A stretch of DNA of 64,000 nucleotides from Fluviicola sp. (GTDB lineage: Bacteria > Bacteroidota > Bacteroidia > Flavobacteriales_D > Crocinitomicaceae). Where the stretch lies: NCBI RefSeq assembly GCF_029266855.1, contig NZ_JAQSWB010000007.1:226390-290389 (forward strand). Reading direction: 5' to 3'. How positions within the stretch are numbered: position 1 is the stretch's first letter; each line of letters starts with the position of its first letter. Shown here piece by piece: positions 25,428-34,517 of this stretch. A program made the position numbers and the translations under genes. The notes under the pieces were generated by a model that was given only the letters and a program-made list of their open reading frames with translations, ran no database searches and was not told the origin of the DNA.

Positions 25428-28400
25428 TTATTCCATCAAATTTACATGCCCTGAAAATTCATACTTTTCATCGTTGTCGTCGTCCTTGAAACGAATAAGC
25501 CAAGTATATATTCCTGACTGAACCGAGCTTCCTGCATAAGTTCCGTCCCACCCGGTTTCAGTGTCTTTAGATTCGAACACCAACTCTCCCCAACGGTTAT
25601 AAATGTAAAACTCATAGGTCGCCGGTGAAAAGCCTGCAGTCATTATCGGAAGGAACACATTGTTGTGCTGGTCTCCGTCGGGAGTAAATGCATTCGGAAC
25701 ATAAAACAGTAGCTGGTCTCTGACAACTACAATTCTGTAAGTGGTATCTCTGCATCCCTGATCGGAAATCACTATTAATTCTACATTGTAGTTTCCTATT
25801 TGCCCTATTGGAAATTGATGCGTCGGACTTACTTCCTGGGAACCTGTACCATCATCAAAATTCCAGATATTCTGATCATTGAATATGGATGTGTTTTCAA
25901 AATTAGTTGTCGGATCAATTGAGAAAACTTGTTGCGGATTGTAATTGAAACTTGCAACCGGCAACGGGTCTACACAAATCATATCCGTAATTGTTTTGCT
26001 TGTCGTACACAAATTATCAGCAGTAATCGTCAGGGTTACGTCAAAACAATCAATTCCTGTATACTGATGGTTTACGATAGAGTTGCTGGAAGAAATTGTC
26101 CCGTCCCCTAAATTCCATTCCACAACTGATCCCGGGTTGGAAATACTTTCATTAATAAACTGGACGTCGAGCGGGAAGCAACCTTTGATAACATCGGAGG
26201 AAAATGCAATAATCGGATTTTCCGTAATTTGAATCGCCACTTTCACAGTATCGTTCACACACATTGTATCTGCCGGCAACACATAGGAGAAATCATAATC
26301 TCCGTTCGGAAGAAGAGACAAGTCTAAAACACCTGTTCCTGCATCAAATTGGTTTGTTGGGAAAACAGATGTTTCGGTCCAGTAAGGAGCCAATGTCTGA
26401 AGTGCTCCGGTGGTATACTGATCAAGGTCAACCGTTGAGCCCGAAGAATTACATAAGTGCAGGCTTGTCGGGTTCACCGAAACCGGCTGACTGTTTACCT
26501 GAACCTGGAATCTGCTCGTATCATTCAAACAGTAAGTTCCATGAACAACATATTCCAGTAAATGTGAGCCGATCGCCCCGCTAACTGTTAATTGTCCTCC
26601 GGCTGTTAAACTGGCCCCCAAAACATTATTTACGTCCGACCAGGTTCCTCCGGCTGTAGTTCCCGGAGAAAGCAAATTAGTTAAATCCACAATCCCGTTC
26701 GTTTCACACCAAATGGCAAGACTGTCGGCTCCCGCATGTTTCTGGTCTTCTACCGAAACCGTAATAGCGTCTACCGTAGAACATTGAGCGGCATTTTTTA
26801 CAGTTACCTGGTACGTTCCGGCATTGGTGACATTCAGGGTCTGATTGGTCGAACCATCGTTCCAGAGATAAGTTAAGCCTGGATTTTGTGCATCAAGAAC
26901 CAGTGTGGTTCCTTCACAGATCGTGGTGTCAGGTCCCAGATTTACTACCGGGAAGGTACTGTAAGAAACAACTACCGTATCGTAAGAATAGCAAATCGGC
27001 TTGAATGTAATATCGTCTATAACAAAATCATTGCCAGCCGGGTTTATATTTTGATTCGTAATACAGATTTGGGCGGAGTTATTCAATCCCGAATTCCAAA
27101 CCTGGAAATACTGCTGCCAAGAACATCCGATCGTTGGAGTAGAAAAAACAGGCCCTATGAGTGAACCGTTAATGGTAAATTGCAATTGAGCAACATTCAC
27201 TTCGTTCAAAGCATTGGAAACCCAGGAACCAAATTGATAATCCGTGTTGGCCTGAACAGGCACATTCTGACACCAAACGTCAATTCCCGATGTTCCAGAA
27301 CCGTTAACCACCATCATTTGATTTCCGGGTGCCGGTGTGTGATCCGCACAAGGAGTGAAGTTACTGTGAGCTGCAAATGGAGACGTGACAATAGCATAAG
27401 TCCCAGGATTGGAGACCAATCCCCAGGTTCCGCCTGTTCCAACGGTATAGGCAGTCGTAAATCCGGTATTCCCGGATTCAAAGTCGCCATTCACGATTTG
27501 GTTACTTCCAAGTTTACCCACTTTCACGCTATAAGTACCTGCACTGGTAATAAACCTTGTCGGTGAGGTTGAATTGTTATTCCACTTGTATGAATCATAA
27601 GGTCCGGAAGTTGCAGCATTCAGTGTAATTGTTTGTCCGGTACATAAAGTTGTATCCGGCCCAAGATTCACTGCAGGAATATTTCCGATCGTTATTGTAA
27701 AATTCGAAACATCATTGGCACACCCACCCGTTCCGCTTACCGTATAAAGGAAAGTGTATGTTCCGGGATTCAGTCCGTTTGTATTGAAGACCGAAGTCCC
27801 CGAAGTAAAATTCCCGGAAACCGGGCTTGTCGTTTCGCTCCACACACCACCTGTTGTTGATCCAGCCGACAAGAATGAAGACATCGTAATTGACGGACCT
27901 GCACCACAATAATAAGCCCCGTTATCAAATCCGGCGGATGGTGGCTGGGAAATTGTAACGGTAAACATTTCTTCATCGGAACAACCGGTACCACCACCAA
28001 ATGCATAGAGTGTTTGAGTAGTTGTAATGGTTTGTCCTGCATTCAATACTGTTCCCGTTCCACCAGGACCTGAATAATATTTCTCATTTCCTGTAAGATT
28101 CGAACCTGTGATTGCAGGCAACACATAAGATTGACATGCCTGTACATTTGGAATCGGATTCAAAACAGGTGTATTTACATAGGAGACTGTCACTTGTGCG
28201 CTTGAATCGGCACAACTTCCTACACCATCAATGGTATATGTGTACATGCCATTAGAGTTCGTTCCGGGTGTAAAACTTCCCAGGTAACCATTGGTTAATG
28301 CAGAGGCACCAGTCCAAATTCCGCTTTGAGATAAATTGGATGAAAACAAGGAATAAAGATCAATTCCACCGGAACCCACACAGGAACTGTGATTAAACAC

Positions 28401-28958
28401 AAGTGGTAATGGCTGGCATTGCGACAGTCTCAGATCATCAAAGCCTATGTCATTTCCAGGACCTCCGGGAATATTTGTAAATATCTCAAAGTAAATCGTT
28501 GAAGTTGATGCTGTAAATGAAGGCATTGTAATATCATTCCATACACTGTTATTGATCACATTCTGAGTAGCAAGAACAACTCCGGAAGCGTCTTTCACGC
28601 TGAATGTCACATTATTGGTGCTTGAAAATGCATCTCTTGTAGAAAAACTGAAACGGTAATTCTGACCAACACAAAGATCCGTGAATGGCTGCAGATAAAT
28701 TGCTCCGAAAAAACCGTCAGTTACATTCATATACAATCCTCTGCTTCCTGTTCTGATACAACCGGCAAAGGTTTGAGGAGTGTTCTGGTACGTCCCCCCC
28801 GGAATAAGGTGGGGAATAACGGTGGTATATTCATAAGAATCATAGAAAACAGAAGTCCAGTTGCATTGAGAAAAACTATTGAAGCTAATCCCCAGGCTGA
28901 TTAAGACATAGAGTTTAATTGATTTGGAGAGACTTTTGAATATCATTGTTTTGTTCAT
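25428..28958 (-). CDS. Large T9SS type B (gliding-motility C-terminal domain) surface protein
   Basis: The product is 1176 residues with an N-terminal signal (LYVLISLGISFNSFSQ). Two jelly-roll, CBM-like segments are visible: an early one ending in GNDIGFDDLRLSQC, and a second that begins NGDFESGNTGFT near residue 490 and ends GNDFVIDDITFKP. Between and after them are Ig/SprB-like modules of the form NLGPDTTLCTGQTITLNAATSG and NLGPDTTICEGTTLVLDAQNPG. Two PKD-like units (EWNLGDGTI and NIWNFDDGTG) follow. The end is a type B sorting domain from VPNAFTPDGDQHNNVFLP (about 1090) through FYIYNRWGELVF to FSGHVNLME. It is likely cell-surface bound and may bind polysaccharide. Its promoter region carries the TTTTGTCCC direct repeat. 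Confidence 0.92.
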   Translation of the reverse strand: MNKTMIFKSLSKSIKLYVLISLGISFNSFSQCNWTSVFYDSYEYTTVIPHLIPGGTYQNTPQTFAGCIRTGSRGLYMNVTDGFFGAIYLQPFTDLCVGQNYRFSFSTRDAFSSTNNVTFSVKDASGVVLATQNVINNSVWNDITMPSFTASTSTIYFEIFTNIPGGPGNDIGFDDLRLSQCQPLPLVFNHSSCVGSGGIDLYSLFSSNLSQSGIWTGASALTNGYLGSFTPGTNSNGMYTYTIDGVGSCADSSAQVTVSYVNTPVLNPIPNVQACQSYVLPAITGSNLTGNEKYYSGPGGTGTVLNAGQTITTTQTLYAFGGGTGCSDEEMFTVTISQPPSAGFDNGAYYCGAGPSITMSSFLSAGSTTGGVWSETTSPVSGNFTSGTSVFNTNGLNPGTYTFLYTVSGTGGCANDVSNFTITIGNIPAVNLGPDTTLCTGQTITLNAATSGPYDSYKWNNNSTSPTRFITSAGTYSVKVGKLGSNQIVNGDFESGNTGFTTAYTVGTGGTWGLVSNPGTYAIVTSPFAAHSNFTPCADHTPAPGNQMMVVNGSGTSGIDVWCQNVPVQANTDYQFGSWVSNALNEVNVAQLQFTINGSLIGPVFSTPTIGCSWQQYFQVWNSGLNNSAQICITNQNINPAGNDFVIDDITFKPICYSYDTVVVSYSTFPVVNLGPDTTICEGTTLVLDAQNPGLTYLWNDGSTNQTLNVTNAGTYQVTVKNAAQCSTVDAITVSVEDQKHAGADSLAIWCETNGIVDLTNLLSPGTTAGGTWSDVNNVLGASLTAGGQLTVSGAIGSHLLEYVVHGTYCLNDTSRFQVQVNSQPVSVNPTSLHLCNSSGSTVDLDQYTTGALQTLAPYWTETSVFPTNQFDAGTGVLDLSLLPNGDYDFSYVLPADTMCVNDTVKVAIQITENPIIAFSSDVIKGCFPLDVQFINESISNPGSVVEWNLGDGTISSSNSIVNHQYTGIDCFDVTLTITADNLCTTSKTITDMICVDPLPVASFNYNPQQVFSIDPTTNFENTSIFNDQNIWNFDDGTGSQEVSPTHQFPIGQIGNYNVELIVISDQGCRDTTYRIVVVRDQLLFYVPNAFTPDGDQHNNVFLPIMTAGFSPATYEFYIYNRWGELVFESKDTETGWDGTYAGSSVQSGIYTWLIRFKDDDNDEKYEFSGHVNLME

Positions 28959-28973
28959 TTAGATGATAAACTT

Positions 28974-29024
28974 CAAAAGTAGAGGAACGTTGCTTTATAT
29001 AGTGGGACAAAAGCGGGACAAAAC
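28974..29024 (-). promoter_or_regulatory. Promoter and direct-repeat element of the type B surface gene
   Basis: Two TTTTGTCCC copies 11 bp apart (element 29000-29024) are followed 18 bp downstream by a TACTTTTG -7 box (28981-28974) and the ATG at 28958. The repeats sit where an activator would contact polymerase. No TTG lies at the usual 17-23 bp from the -7 box, which suits an activator-dependent promoter. Confidence 0.55.
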
Positions 29025-29025
29025 G

Positions 29026-29052
29026 AATAAAAACGGACAAGCCGTTTTTATT
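29026..29052. terminator. Terminator of the nucleotide-sugar operon
   Basis: AATAAAAACGG (29026-29036) pairs perfectly with CCGTTTTTATT (29042-29052) around a 5-base loop. It has T-rich arms in both directions and lies 65 bp past the stop of the dehydrogenase gene at 29118. Confidence 0.75.
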
Positions 29053-29117
29053 TTAACAAATGAATGGGGGATTTAGTTGATTTTCCACCCGAATCTTATA
29101 TTAAGCAATTAGCCCGG

Positions 29118-30419
29118 TTACAGACTCCAATATTCAAGGTCTTTTATTTTTCCTTTATATATTCCTTTTATATCTACGAAAACCCCTTGATTATCTTTCA
29201 TCAATGATTTGAAATACGCTTCATCCAGGTTTTTATAATCTTTATGATTGACCGCTACAATAATTGCATCGTAGTCTTTCCCGATTTCAACTAAACCAAC
29301 ACCGTATTCGTGTTCCATTTCAGCAGAAGAAGCGTGCGGATCTACCAAATCCACTTTTACCTGGAACGATTTCAACTCATTCACAACATCAATCACTTTG
29401 GAATTACGGATATCGGAAACGTCTTCTTTGAAAGTTGCTCCCATCACCAAAACCTTTGCATCCTGGATGTGTTTTCCCTGGGCGATGATTTTCTTCGTGG
29501 TTTGTTTTCCAATATAAAAGCCCATCGAATCATTTACATAACGTCCGCTGTTGATGATCTTTGCATGATAACCCGCCTGCTGGGCCTTGTGGGTCAAATA
29601 ATACGGATCAACTCCAATACAATGTCCTCCGACTAAACCGGGTGAAAAACGCAGGAAATTCCACTTGGTCCCTGCAGCTTCAAGTACATCATAGGTGTTA
29701 ATTCCCAATCGATTGAAGATAATTGACAATTCATTGATCAATGCAATATTTACGTCGCGTTGTGTGTTTTCAATGATCTTGGCTGCTTCCGCAACTTTGA
29801 TCGATGCGGCACGGTGAACACCGGCGCTAACCACCAATTCATAAGTCTTTGCTATTTCTTCAAGTGATTCTTCAGAACATCCCGAAACTACTTTAACAAC
29901 ATTTTGAAGCGTGTGTTCTTTATCTCCCGGATTAATTCTTTCAGGTGAGTATCCTACTTTGAAATCTTCTTTAAATTTCAACCCAGATAATTCCTCCAGG
30001 ACCGGGATACAGTCTTCTTCTGTACATCCGGGATATACTGTTGATTCAAACACAACATAATCTCCCTTTTTTATTACTTGAGCAACCGTTTTGGAAGCCC
30101 CCAGTAAAGGACGAAGATCAGGCAAGTTTGCATCATCTATCGGTGTGGGAACAGCAATAATATAGAACTGAACATCTTTCAGATCATTGATGTCTGCTGT
30201 AAAATGAATATCACAGTTGTCAAAATCACTTGATGTTAATTCGTTGCTCGGATCTTTCTTATTCCGCATTAGTTCCACACGGTCCCGGTTGATGTCGAAT
30301 CCAACAACACGGATCTTCTTTGCAAATTCCAATGCGATCGGCAGACCTACATAACCAAGGCCGATTACTGCGAGTTTAGCTTCTTTAGCTACTAATTTAT
30401 TGTAAATTGAGTTGCTCAT
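29118..30419 (-). CDS. UDP-N-acetylglucosamine 6-dehydrogenase (WbpA/TviB-like)
   Basis: This 433-residue NAD-dependent nucleotide-sugar dehydrogenase has a Rossmann motif (AVIGLGYVGLPIALEFA), the substrate/catalysis motif GGHCIGVDPYYL with catalytic Cys267, and VMGATFKEDVSDIRNSKV in the C-terminal domain. The GHCIGVDPYYLTHKA form is typical of the UDP-GlcNAc or UDP-ManNAc group rather than UDP-glucose dehydrogenase, which is encoded separately at 33198. In the Wbp pathway WbpA oxidises UDP-GlcNAc to UDP-GlcNAcA. The start overlaps the end of the WbpB-like gene by 23 bp. The exact amino sugar is inferred from the neighbours. Confidence 0.9.
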   Translation of the reverse strand: MSNSIYNKLVAKEAKLAVIGLGYVGLPIALEFAKKIRVVGFDINRDRVELMRNKKDPSNELTSSDFDNCDIHFTADINDLKDVQFYIIAVPTPIDDANLPDLRPLLGASKTVAQVIKKGDYVVFESTVYPGCTEEDCIPVLEELSGLKFKEDFKVGYSPERINPGDKEHTLQNVVKVVSGCSEESLEEIAKTYELVVSAGVHRAASIKVAEAAKIIENTQRDVNIALINELSIIFNRLGINTYDVLEAAGTKWNFLRFSPGLVGGHCIGVDPYYLTHKAQQAGYHAKIINSGRYVNDSMGFYIGKQTTKKIIAQGKHIQDAKVLVMGATFKEDVSDIRNSKVIDVVNELKSFQVKVDLVDPHASSAEMEHEYGVGLVEIGKDYDAIIVAVNHKDYKNLDEAYFKSLMKDNQGVFVDIKGIYKGKIKDLEYWSL

Positions 30420-31437
30420 TTCTTACCTTATAAATGCGTTCAATAATTTCTACCACTTTCAATCCTTCCAGGGCATTTGTAGTTGCTGAGGTTCTTCCTT
30501 TTAATGTGTCAATTACATTTGTAATCACATAATGATGATTGGCTGCGGAACCCTTATAAGCTCCGTAATCATTCCCCGGATTGGTTGGTGCCAGATCAGG
30601 CATCTCATATCCCGGGATATTACACACTTCCACTTCATTCATATACTGACCACCAATTTTCACACTTCCGTTTCGGCCGACAATCGTCATGGAGCTCTCC
30701 AAATTTCTATCGGCAACAGCTGTTGAATAATTGATTGATCCCATTCCACCGTTGATAAAATCAAAACTTACAAATCCGGAATCCTCAAAATCCGTTGAAT
30801 CGCGGTGAGTGAAGTCTGCAAATTTTCCCTGGATATTATCAATATCACCGAACAACCAGTACATAATATCTATAAAGTGAGAAAATTGCGTAAACAAGGT
30901 TCCCCCATCTAGATCCTTTGTCCCTTTCCAACCTCCTGCTTTGTAATAGCGCTCATCGCGATTCCAATAGCAATTCAGTTGAACCATAAAAATATCACCT
31001 AATAATTTTTTCTCAATTAATTCTTTAATCCACTCGCTCGGAGGAGAATAACGGTTCTGCATAACACAAAAAACGTGCTTGGATTGCTGTAAAGATTTAA
31101 AAATGACTTTTTCACATTGATCTTTGGTCAGACCCATCGGTTTTTCAACCACGACATGTTTTTTGTTCTCCAACCCGGTTAAGGCCTGGTCCGCATGCAA
31201 GCCGTTAGGAGTACATATATTTAGAACGTCAAAATCGATACCTGAAGCTAAAAGTTCGTCCAGTGTCTTAAAGAAAGGAACATTAAAATCTGCAGCTGCG
31301 CATTCTTCCATTGAACGAATATCGATCATCGCAACTAACTCTGCTTCGGGATCTCTTCGAATCATCTCAGCATGTCTTTTACCGATATGGCCGGCTCCAA
31401 GAATAGCAAACTTTACTTTTTGATTTTCTGGTATCAT
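30397..31437 (-). CDS. Gfo/Idh/MocA oxidoreductase (WbpB-like)
   Basis: This 346-residue protein has an N-terminal Rossmann domain (FAILGAGHIGKRHAEM), the conserved VVEKPMGLT with its Lys, and the family HFIDIMYWLFGDIDNI helix. WbpB/WlbA enzymes oxidise UDP-GlcNAcA at C3 to the 3-keto form, which an aminotransferase then uses. The presence of WbpA-, WbpD- and WbpE-like genes in the same operon supports this role over other members of this broad family. Its end overlaps the next gene and it starts 84 bp after the acetyltransferase. Confidence 0.88.
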   Translation of the reverse strand: MIPENQKVKFAILGAGHIGKRHAEMIRRDPEAELVAMIDIRSMEECAAADFNVPFFKTLDELLASGIDFDVLNICTPNGLHADQALTGLENKKHVVVEKPMGLTKDQCEKVIFKSLQQSKHVFCVMQNRYSPPSEWIKELIEKKLLGDIFMVQLNCYWNRDERYYKAGGWKGTKDLDGGTLFTQFSHFIDIMYWLFGDIDNIQGKFADFTHRDSTDFEDSGFVSFDFINGGMGSINYSTAVADRNLESSMTIVGRNGSVKIGGQYMNEVEVCNIPGYEMPDLAPTNPGNDYGAYKGSAANHHYVITNVIDTLKGRTSATTNALEGLKVVEIIERIYKVRNEQLNLQ

Positions 31438-31521
31438 GTTCTTTCTTTTGATATAATCAATAATTCCTGGCAGGATTTGAGGCGCAAAAGTAATGAAATT
31501 TGCCGCTTAAACAGGTTCGGA

Positions 31522-32091
31522 TCAAAGGACTTTCACTTGATTGTTTGACAATTGATAGCGTTCATTACTTTCCGGACAAGTTGCAAATCCATTTTCATCA
31601 AATGTCAATCTGTGACCAAAAGCACTCATCCAGCCAATTTGTCTTGCAGGATTTCCAACCACCAAAGCGTAGGCCGGAACTTCTTTTGTTACGACAGATC
31701 CCGCTCCAATAAATGCGTATTCCCCAATATCATTTCCACAGACGATCGTAGCATTTGCCCCGATAGAAGCCCCTTTTTTCACAATCGTTTTCGAATACTG
31801 ATCTCTTCTGTTAACTGCCGAACGCGGATTCATTACATTGGTGAAGACCATCGATGGACCAAGGAAAACGTCATCCTCGCAAATAACTCCTGTATAGATA
31901 GACACGTTATTCTGAACCTTTACGTTGTTTCCCAGGATCACTTCCGGAGAAACCACTACATTCTGACCGATATTACATCTTTCCCCGATTGTGCAATTAG
32001 GCATGATATGTGAAAAATGCCAGATCTTAGTTCCTTCACCAATGGTACAACCTGCATCAACTACGGCTGTTTCGTGTGCGAAATATGTCAT
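31522..32091 (-). CDS. Left-handed beta-helix N-acetyltransferase (WbpD-like)
   Basis: The 189 residues are built from hexapeptide repeats such as [40 protein letters not shown] and [20 protein letters not shown]. It belongs to the WbpD/WlbB family, which acetylates the 3-amino group of UDP-GlcNAc3NA to give UDP-2,3-diacetamido-glucuronic acid, using acetyl-CoA. The active His is probably in the early IWHFSHIM segment. The gene belongs to the wbp-like run but is separated from the upstream UXS gene by a 106-bp gap holding a hairpin repeat. Confidence 0.92.
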   Translation of the reverse strand: MTYFAHETAVVDAGCTIGEGTKIWHFSHIMPNCTIGERCNIGQNVVVSPEVILGNNVKVQNNVSIYTGVICEDDVFLGPSMVFTNVMNPRSAVNRRDQYSKTIVKKGASIGANATIVCGNDIGEYAFIGAGSVVTKEVPAYALVVGNPARQIGWMSAFGHRLTFDENGFATCPESNERYQLSNNQVKVL

Positions 32092-32111
32092 TTTTTAAAT
32101 TGAAAAGTGAA

Positions 32112-32193
32112 AATTGAAAATTGAAAAGAGTTTTAAAAGGGGCCTAGACTTCATTCAGCCGCCTTTTCACTTATCAATTCTCCATTTTCAATT
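32112..32193. repeat. Hairpin repeat with TTCAGCC core, copy 3
   Basis: The outer arms are AATTGAAAAT (32112-32121) and ATTTTCAATT (32184-32193). The inner arms are AAAAGG (32135-32140) and CCTTTT (32162-32167). The loop holds GACTTCATTCAGCC, matching the core of the copy at 13466 apart from a short deletion. It sits inside the polysaccharide operon between the UXS and acetyltransferase genes. Confidence 0.5.
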
Positions 32194-32197
32194 AATA

Positions 32198-33196
32198 CTA
32201 TCGAACAATATACTTTTCAAAATCAATATGATCCGATTGGTATAATTCTTCCTTGCTTAAACTTTTAAAATAAGCATAAGTCCGTTTCAAACCCTCGGCC
32301 CGTTCAATTTTCGGCTCCCAGTTTAACAGCTTCCTTGCTTTTGTGATATCCGGCTGACGTTGTTTCGGATCATCTACAGGTAAATCCTTGTAAACTACTT
32401 TTTGAGTTGTCCCGGTCAATTTGATAATTTCTTCTGCAAACTGGCTGATGGTTATCTCATCAGGATTCCCGATATTGACCGGATCGGAACAATCGCTATG
32501 CAATAAACGAACAATTCCTTCTACCAGATCATCGACGTAACAAAATGAACGCGTTTGAGAACCATCTCCAAAAATGGTCAGATCCTCACCGCGAAGCGCC
32601 TGACCGATAAAAGCAGGAAGAACTCGCCCGTCATTCAAGCGCATACGTGGTCCGTAAGTATTGAAAATACGTACGATCCGGGTTTCAATCCCATGAAATG
32701 TATGGTATGCCATCGTAATTGCTTCCTGGAAACGTTTTGCTTCATCGTAAACACCTCTCGGTCCTACAGGATTCACATTCCCCCAATATTCTTCTGTTTG
32801 CGGGTGAACTGTCGGATCTCCGTAAATTTCAGAGGTGCTGGCAATGAGCACCCGTGCATTTTTAACACGCGCCAAACCCAGGCAATTGTGAATTCCAAGG
32901 GATCCTACTTTCAATGTTTGAATCGGAATTTTAAGGTAATCAATCGGGCTTGCCGGAGATGCAAAATGAAGGATGTAATCCAGCTCTCCACCTACATGAA
33001 TAAATTTACTGACATCGTGATTATAAAACTCGAAGTTTTCCAAATGAAATAAGTGCTCGATGTTTTTTAAACGTCCGGTGATGAGATTATCCATAGCAAT
33101 CACATGGTAATCGTCTTTTATAAAACGATCACACAAATGAGATCCTAAAAACCCGGCTGCACCGGTGATCAATACGCGTTTTCTGCTTGTACTCAT
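32198..33196 (-). CDS. uxs: UDP-glucuronate decarboxylase (UDP-xylose synthase)
   Basis: This 332-residue extended SDR starts with [18 protein letters not shown]. Its UXS signature is [21 protein letters not shown], then [17 protein letters not shown] and the catalytic [10 protein letters not shown] (YxxxK). [23 protein letters not shown] and [12 protein letters not shown] are also characteristic. It converts UDP-glucuronate to UDP-xylose, taking its substrate from the UDP-glucose dehydrogenase encoded 1 bp upstream. Together the pair makes UDP-GlcA and UDP-Xyl for the exopolysaccharide. Cytoplasmic, with a standard length. Confidence 0.93.
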   Translation of the reverse strand: MSTSRKRVLITGAAGFLGSHLCDRFIKDDYHVIAMDNLITGRLKNIEHLFHLENFEFYNHDVSKFIHVGGELDYILHFASPASPIDYLKIPIQTLKVGSLGIHNCLGLARVKNARVLIASTSEIYGDPTVHPQTEEYWGNVNPVGPRGVYDEAKRFQEAITMAYHTFHGIETRIVRIFNTYGPRMRLNDGRVLPAFIGQALRGEDLTIFGDGSQTRSFCYVDDLVEGIVRLLHSDCSDPVNIGNPDEITISQFAEEIIKLTGTTQKVVYKDLPVDDPKQRQPDITKARKLLNWEPKIERAEGLKRTYAYFKSLSKEELYQSDHIDFEKYIVR

Positions 33197-33197
33197 A

Positions 33198-34514
33198 TTA
33201 CTTCGATACTATGGATCTGCCAATTGAGCTATAGTAAAAGCCCTTATTATTCATTTCAGAAATCTCAAATAGGTTTCTTCCATCGAAGATAACGGAATCT
33301 TTCATCAACGACTTCATTTTATCAAAATCAGGGTTTCTGAACACTCCCCATTCCGTGCAGATCAGCAAGGCATCGGCATCATTCAATGCATCGTATTCAT
33401 TTTCAACAAATGAAATTTTAGTTCCAACCAATGCTTTTACATTTTCCATTGCCTCCGGATCATATGCCGTAACAAGCGCTCCTGCTTTGGTCAACTCATC
33501 AATCATGTACAAAGCCGGAGCCTCGCGAATATCATCCGTATCCGGTTTAAATGCCAAGCCCCACAGCGCGATCTTTTTTCCCTTCAGATCTCCTCTGAAG
33601 AAGTTCTTCATTTTAGGAAAAAGGATTGTTTTCTGCGATTCGTTGACAGCCATTACGGCTTTCAGTATCTCGAATGAAAATTGGTTTTCGGAACCGGAAT
33701 TCACCAATGCATGAACATCTTTCGGGAAACAGGAACCTCCGTACCCGATGCCCGGGAACAAAAAGCGCTTTCCAATCCGTTCATCCGAACCGATCCCGAT
33801 TCGTACCTTGTCCACATCTGCCCCTACCAACTCGCAGAAATTAGCGATTTCATTCATGAAGGTGATCTTGGTAGCCAAAAATGCATTTGCGGCGTATTTT
33901 GTGAGCTCTGCAGACTTCTCATCCATAAAGATGATGGGATTTCCCTGTCGGACAAATGGTTTGTACAATTGTTCCATAATGCGCTCAGCACGTTCGGAAG
34001 AAGTGCCTAAAACAACCCTGTCAGGTTTCATAAAATCATCCACAGCAAACCCTTCTCTCAAGAACTCAGGATTGGAAACCACATCAAAATCCACTGTTGC
34101 ATTTTTCGCAATGGCGGCATGAACTTTCTCTGCGGTTCCAACCGGAACCGTACTTTTATCTACAATGACTTTGTAATCTTTCAGTAATTTACCCAAATCA
34201 TCTGCAACTCCCAGGATGTATCTCAGATCGGCTGATCCGTCTTCTCCCGGAGGAGTTGGTAAAGCCAAAAAGATAATCTCTGCATCTTTGATACCTTCTT
34301 CCAGATTAGTAGTAAATGTCAGGCGATTTGCTTTAATATTTCGTTCAAAAAGAACATCCAGATGGGGTTCATAAATCGGAACCTCTCCGTTACGCATTCT
34401 TTCTACTTTTTGGTTGTCAATGTCTACACAGATGACTTGATTACCGGTTTCCGCGAAACAGGTTCCTGTTACCAAACCAACGTAACCTGTTCCAACAACA
34501 GCAATTTTTTTCAT
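33198..34514 (-). CDS. ugd: UDP-glucose 6-dehydrogenase
   Basis: This 438-residue NAD-dependent dehydrogenase has an N-terminal [20 protein letters not shown] motif, the ESxxP-like [12 protein letters not shown] and catalytic Cys262 in [14 protein letters not shown]. The [16 protein letters not shown] stretch is specific to UDP-glucose dehydrogenase. It oxidises UDP-glucose to UDP-glucuronate. It lies 1 bp upstream of the UDP-xylose synthase gene and 3 bp after the aminotransferase gene, so it belongs to the operon. Confidence 0.95.
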   Translation of the reverse strand: MKKIAVVGTGYVGLVTGTCFAETGNQVICVDIDNQKVERMRNGEVPIYEPHLDVLFERNIKANRLTFTTNLEEGIKDAEIIFLALPTPPGEDGSADLRYILGVADDLGKLLKDYKVIVDKSTVPVGTAEKVHAAIAKNATVDFDVVSNPEFLREGFAVDDFMKPDRVVLGTSSERAERIMEQLYKPFVRQGNPIIFMDEKSAELTKYAANAFLATKITFMNEIANFCELVGADVDKVRIGIGSDERIGKRFLFPGIGYGGSCFPKDVHALVNSGSENQFSFEILKAVMAVNESQKTILFPKMKNFFRGDLKGKKIALWGLAFKPDTDDIREAPALYMIDELTKAGALVTAYDPEAMENVKALVGTKISFVENEYDALNDADALLICTEWGVFRNPDFDKMKSLMKDSVIFDGRNLFEISEMNNKGFYYSSIGRSIVSK

Positions 34515-34517
34515 GTT

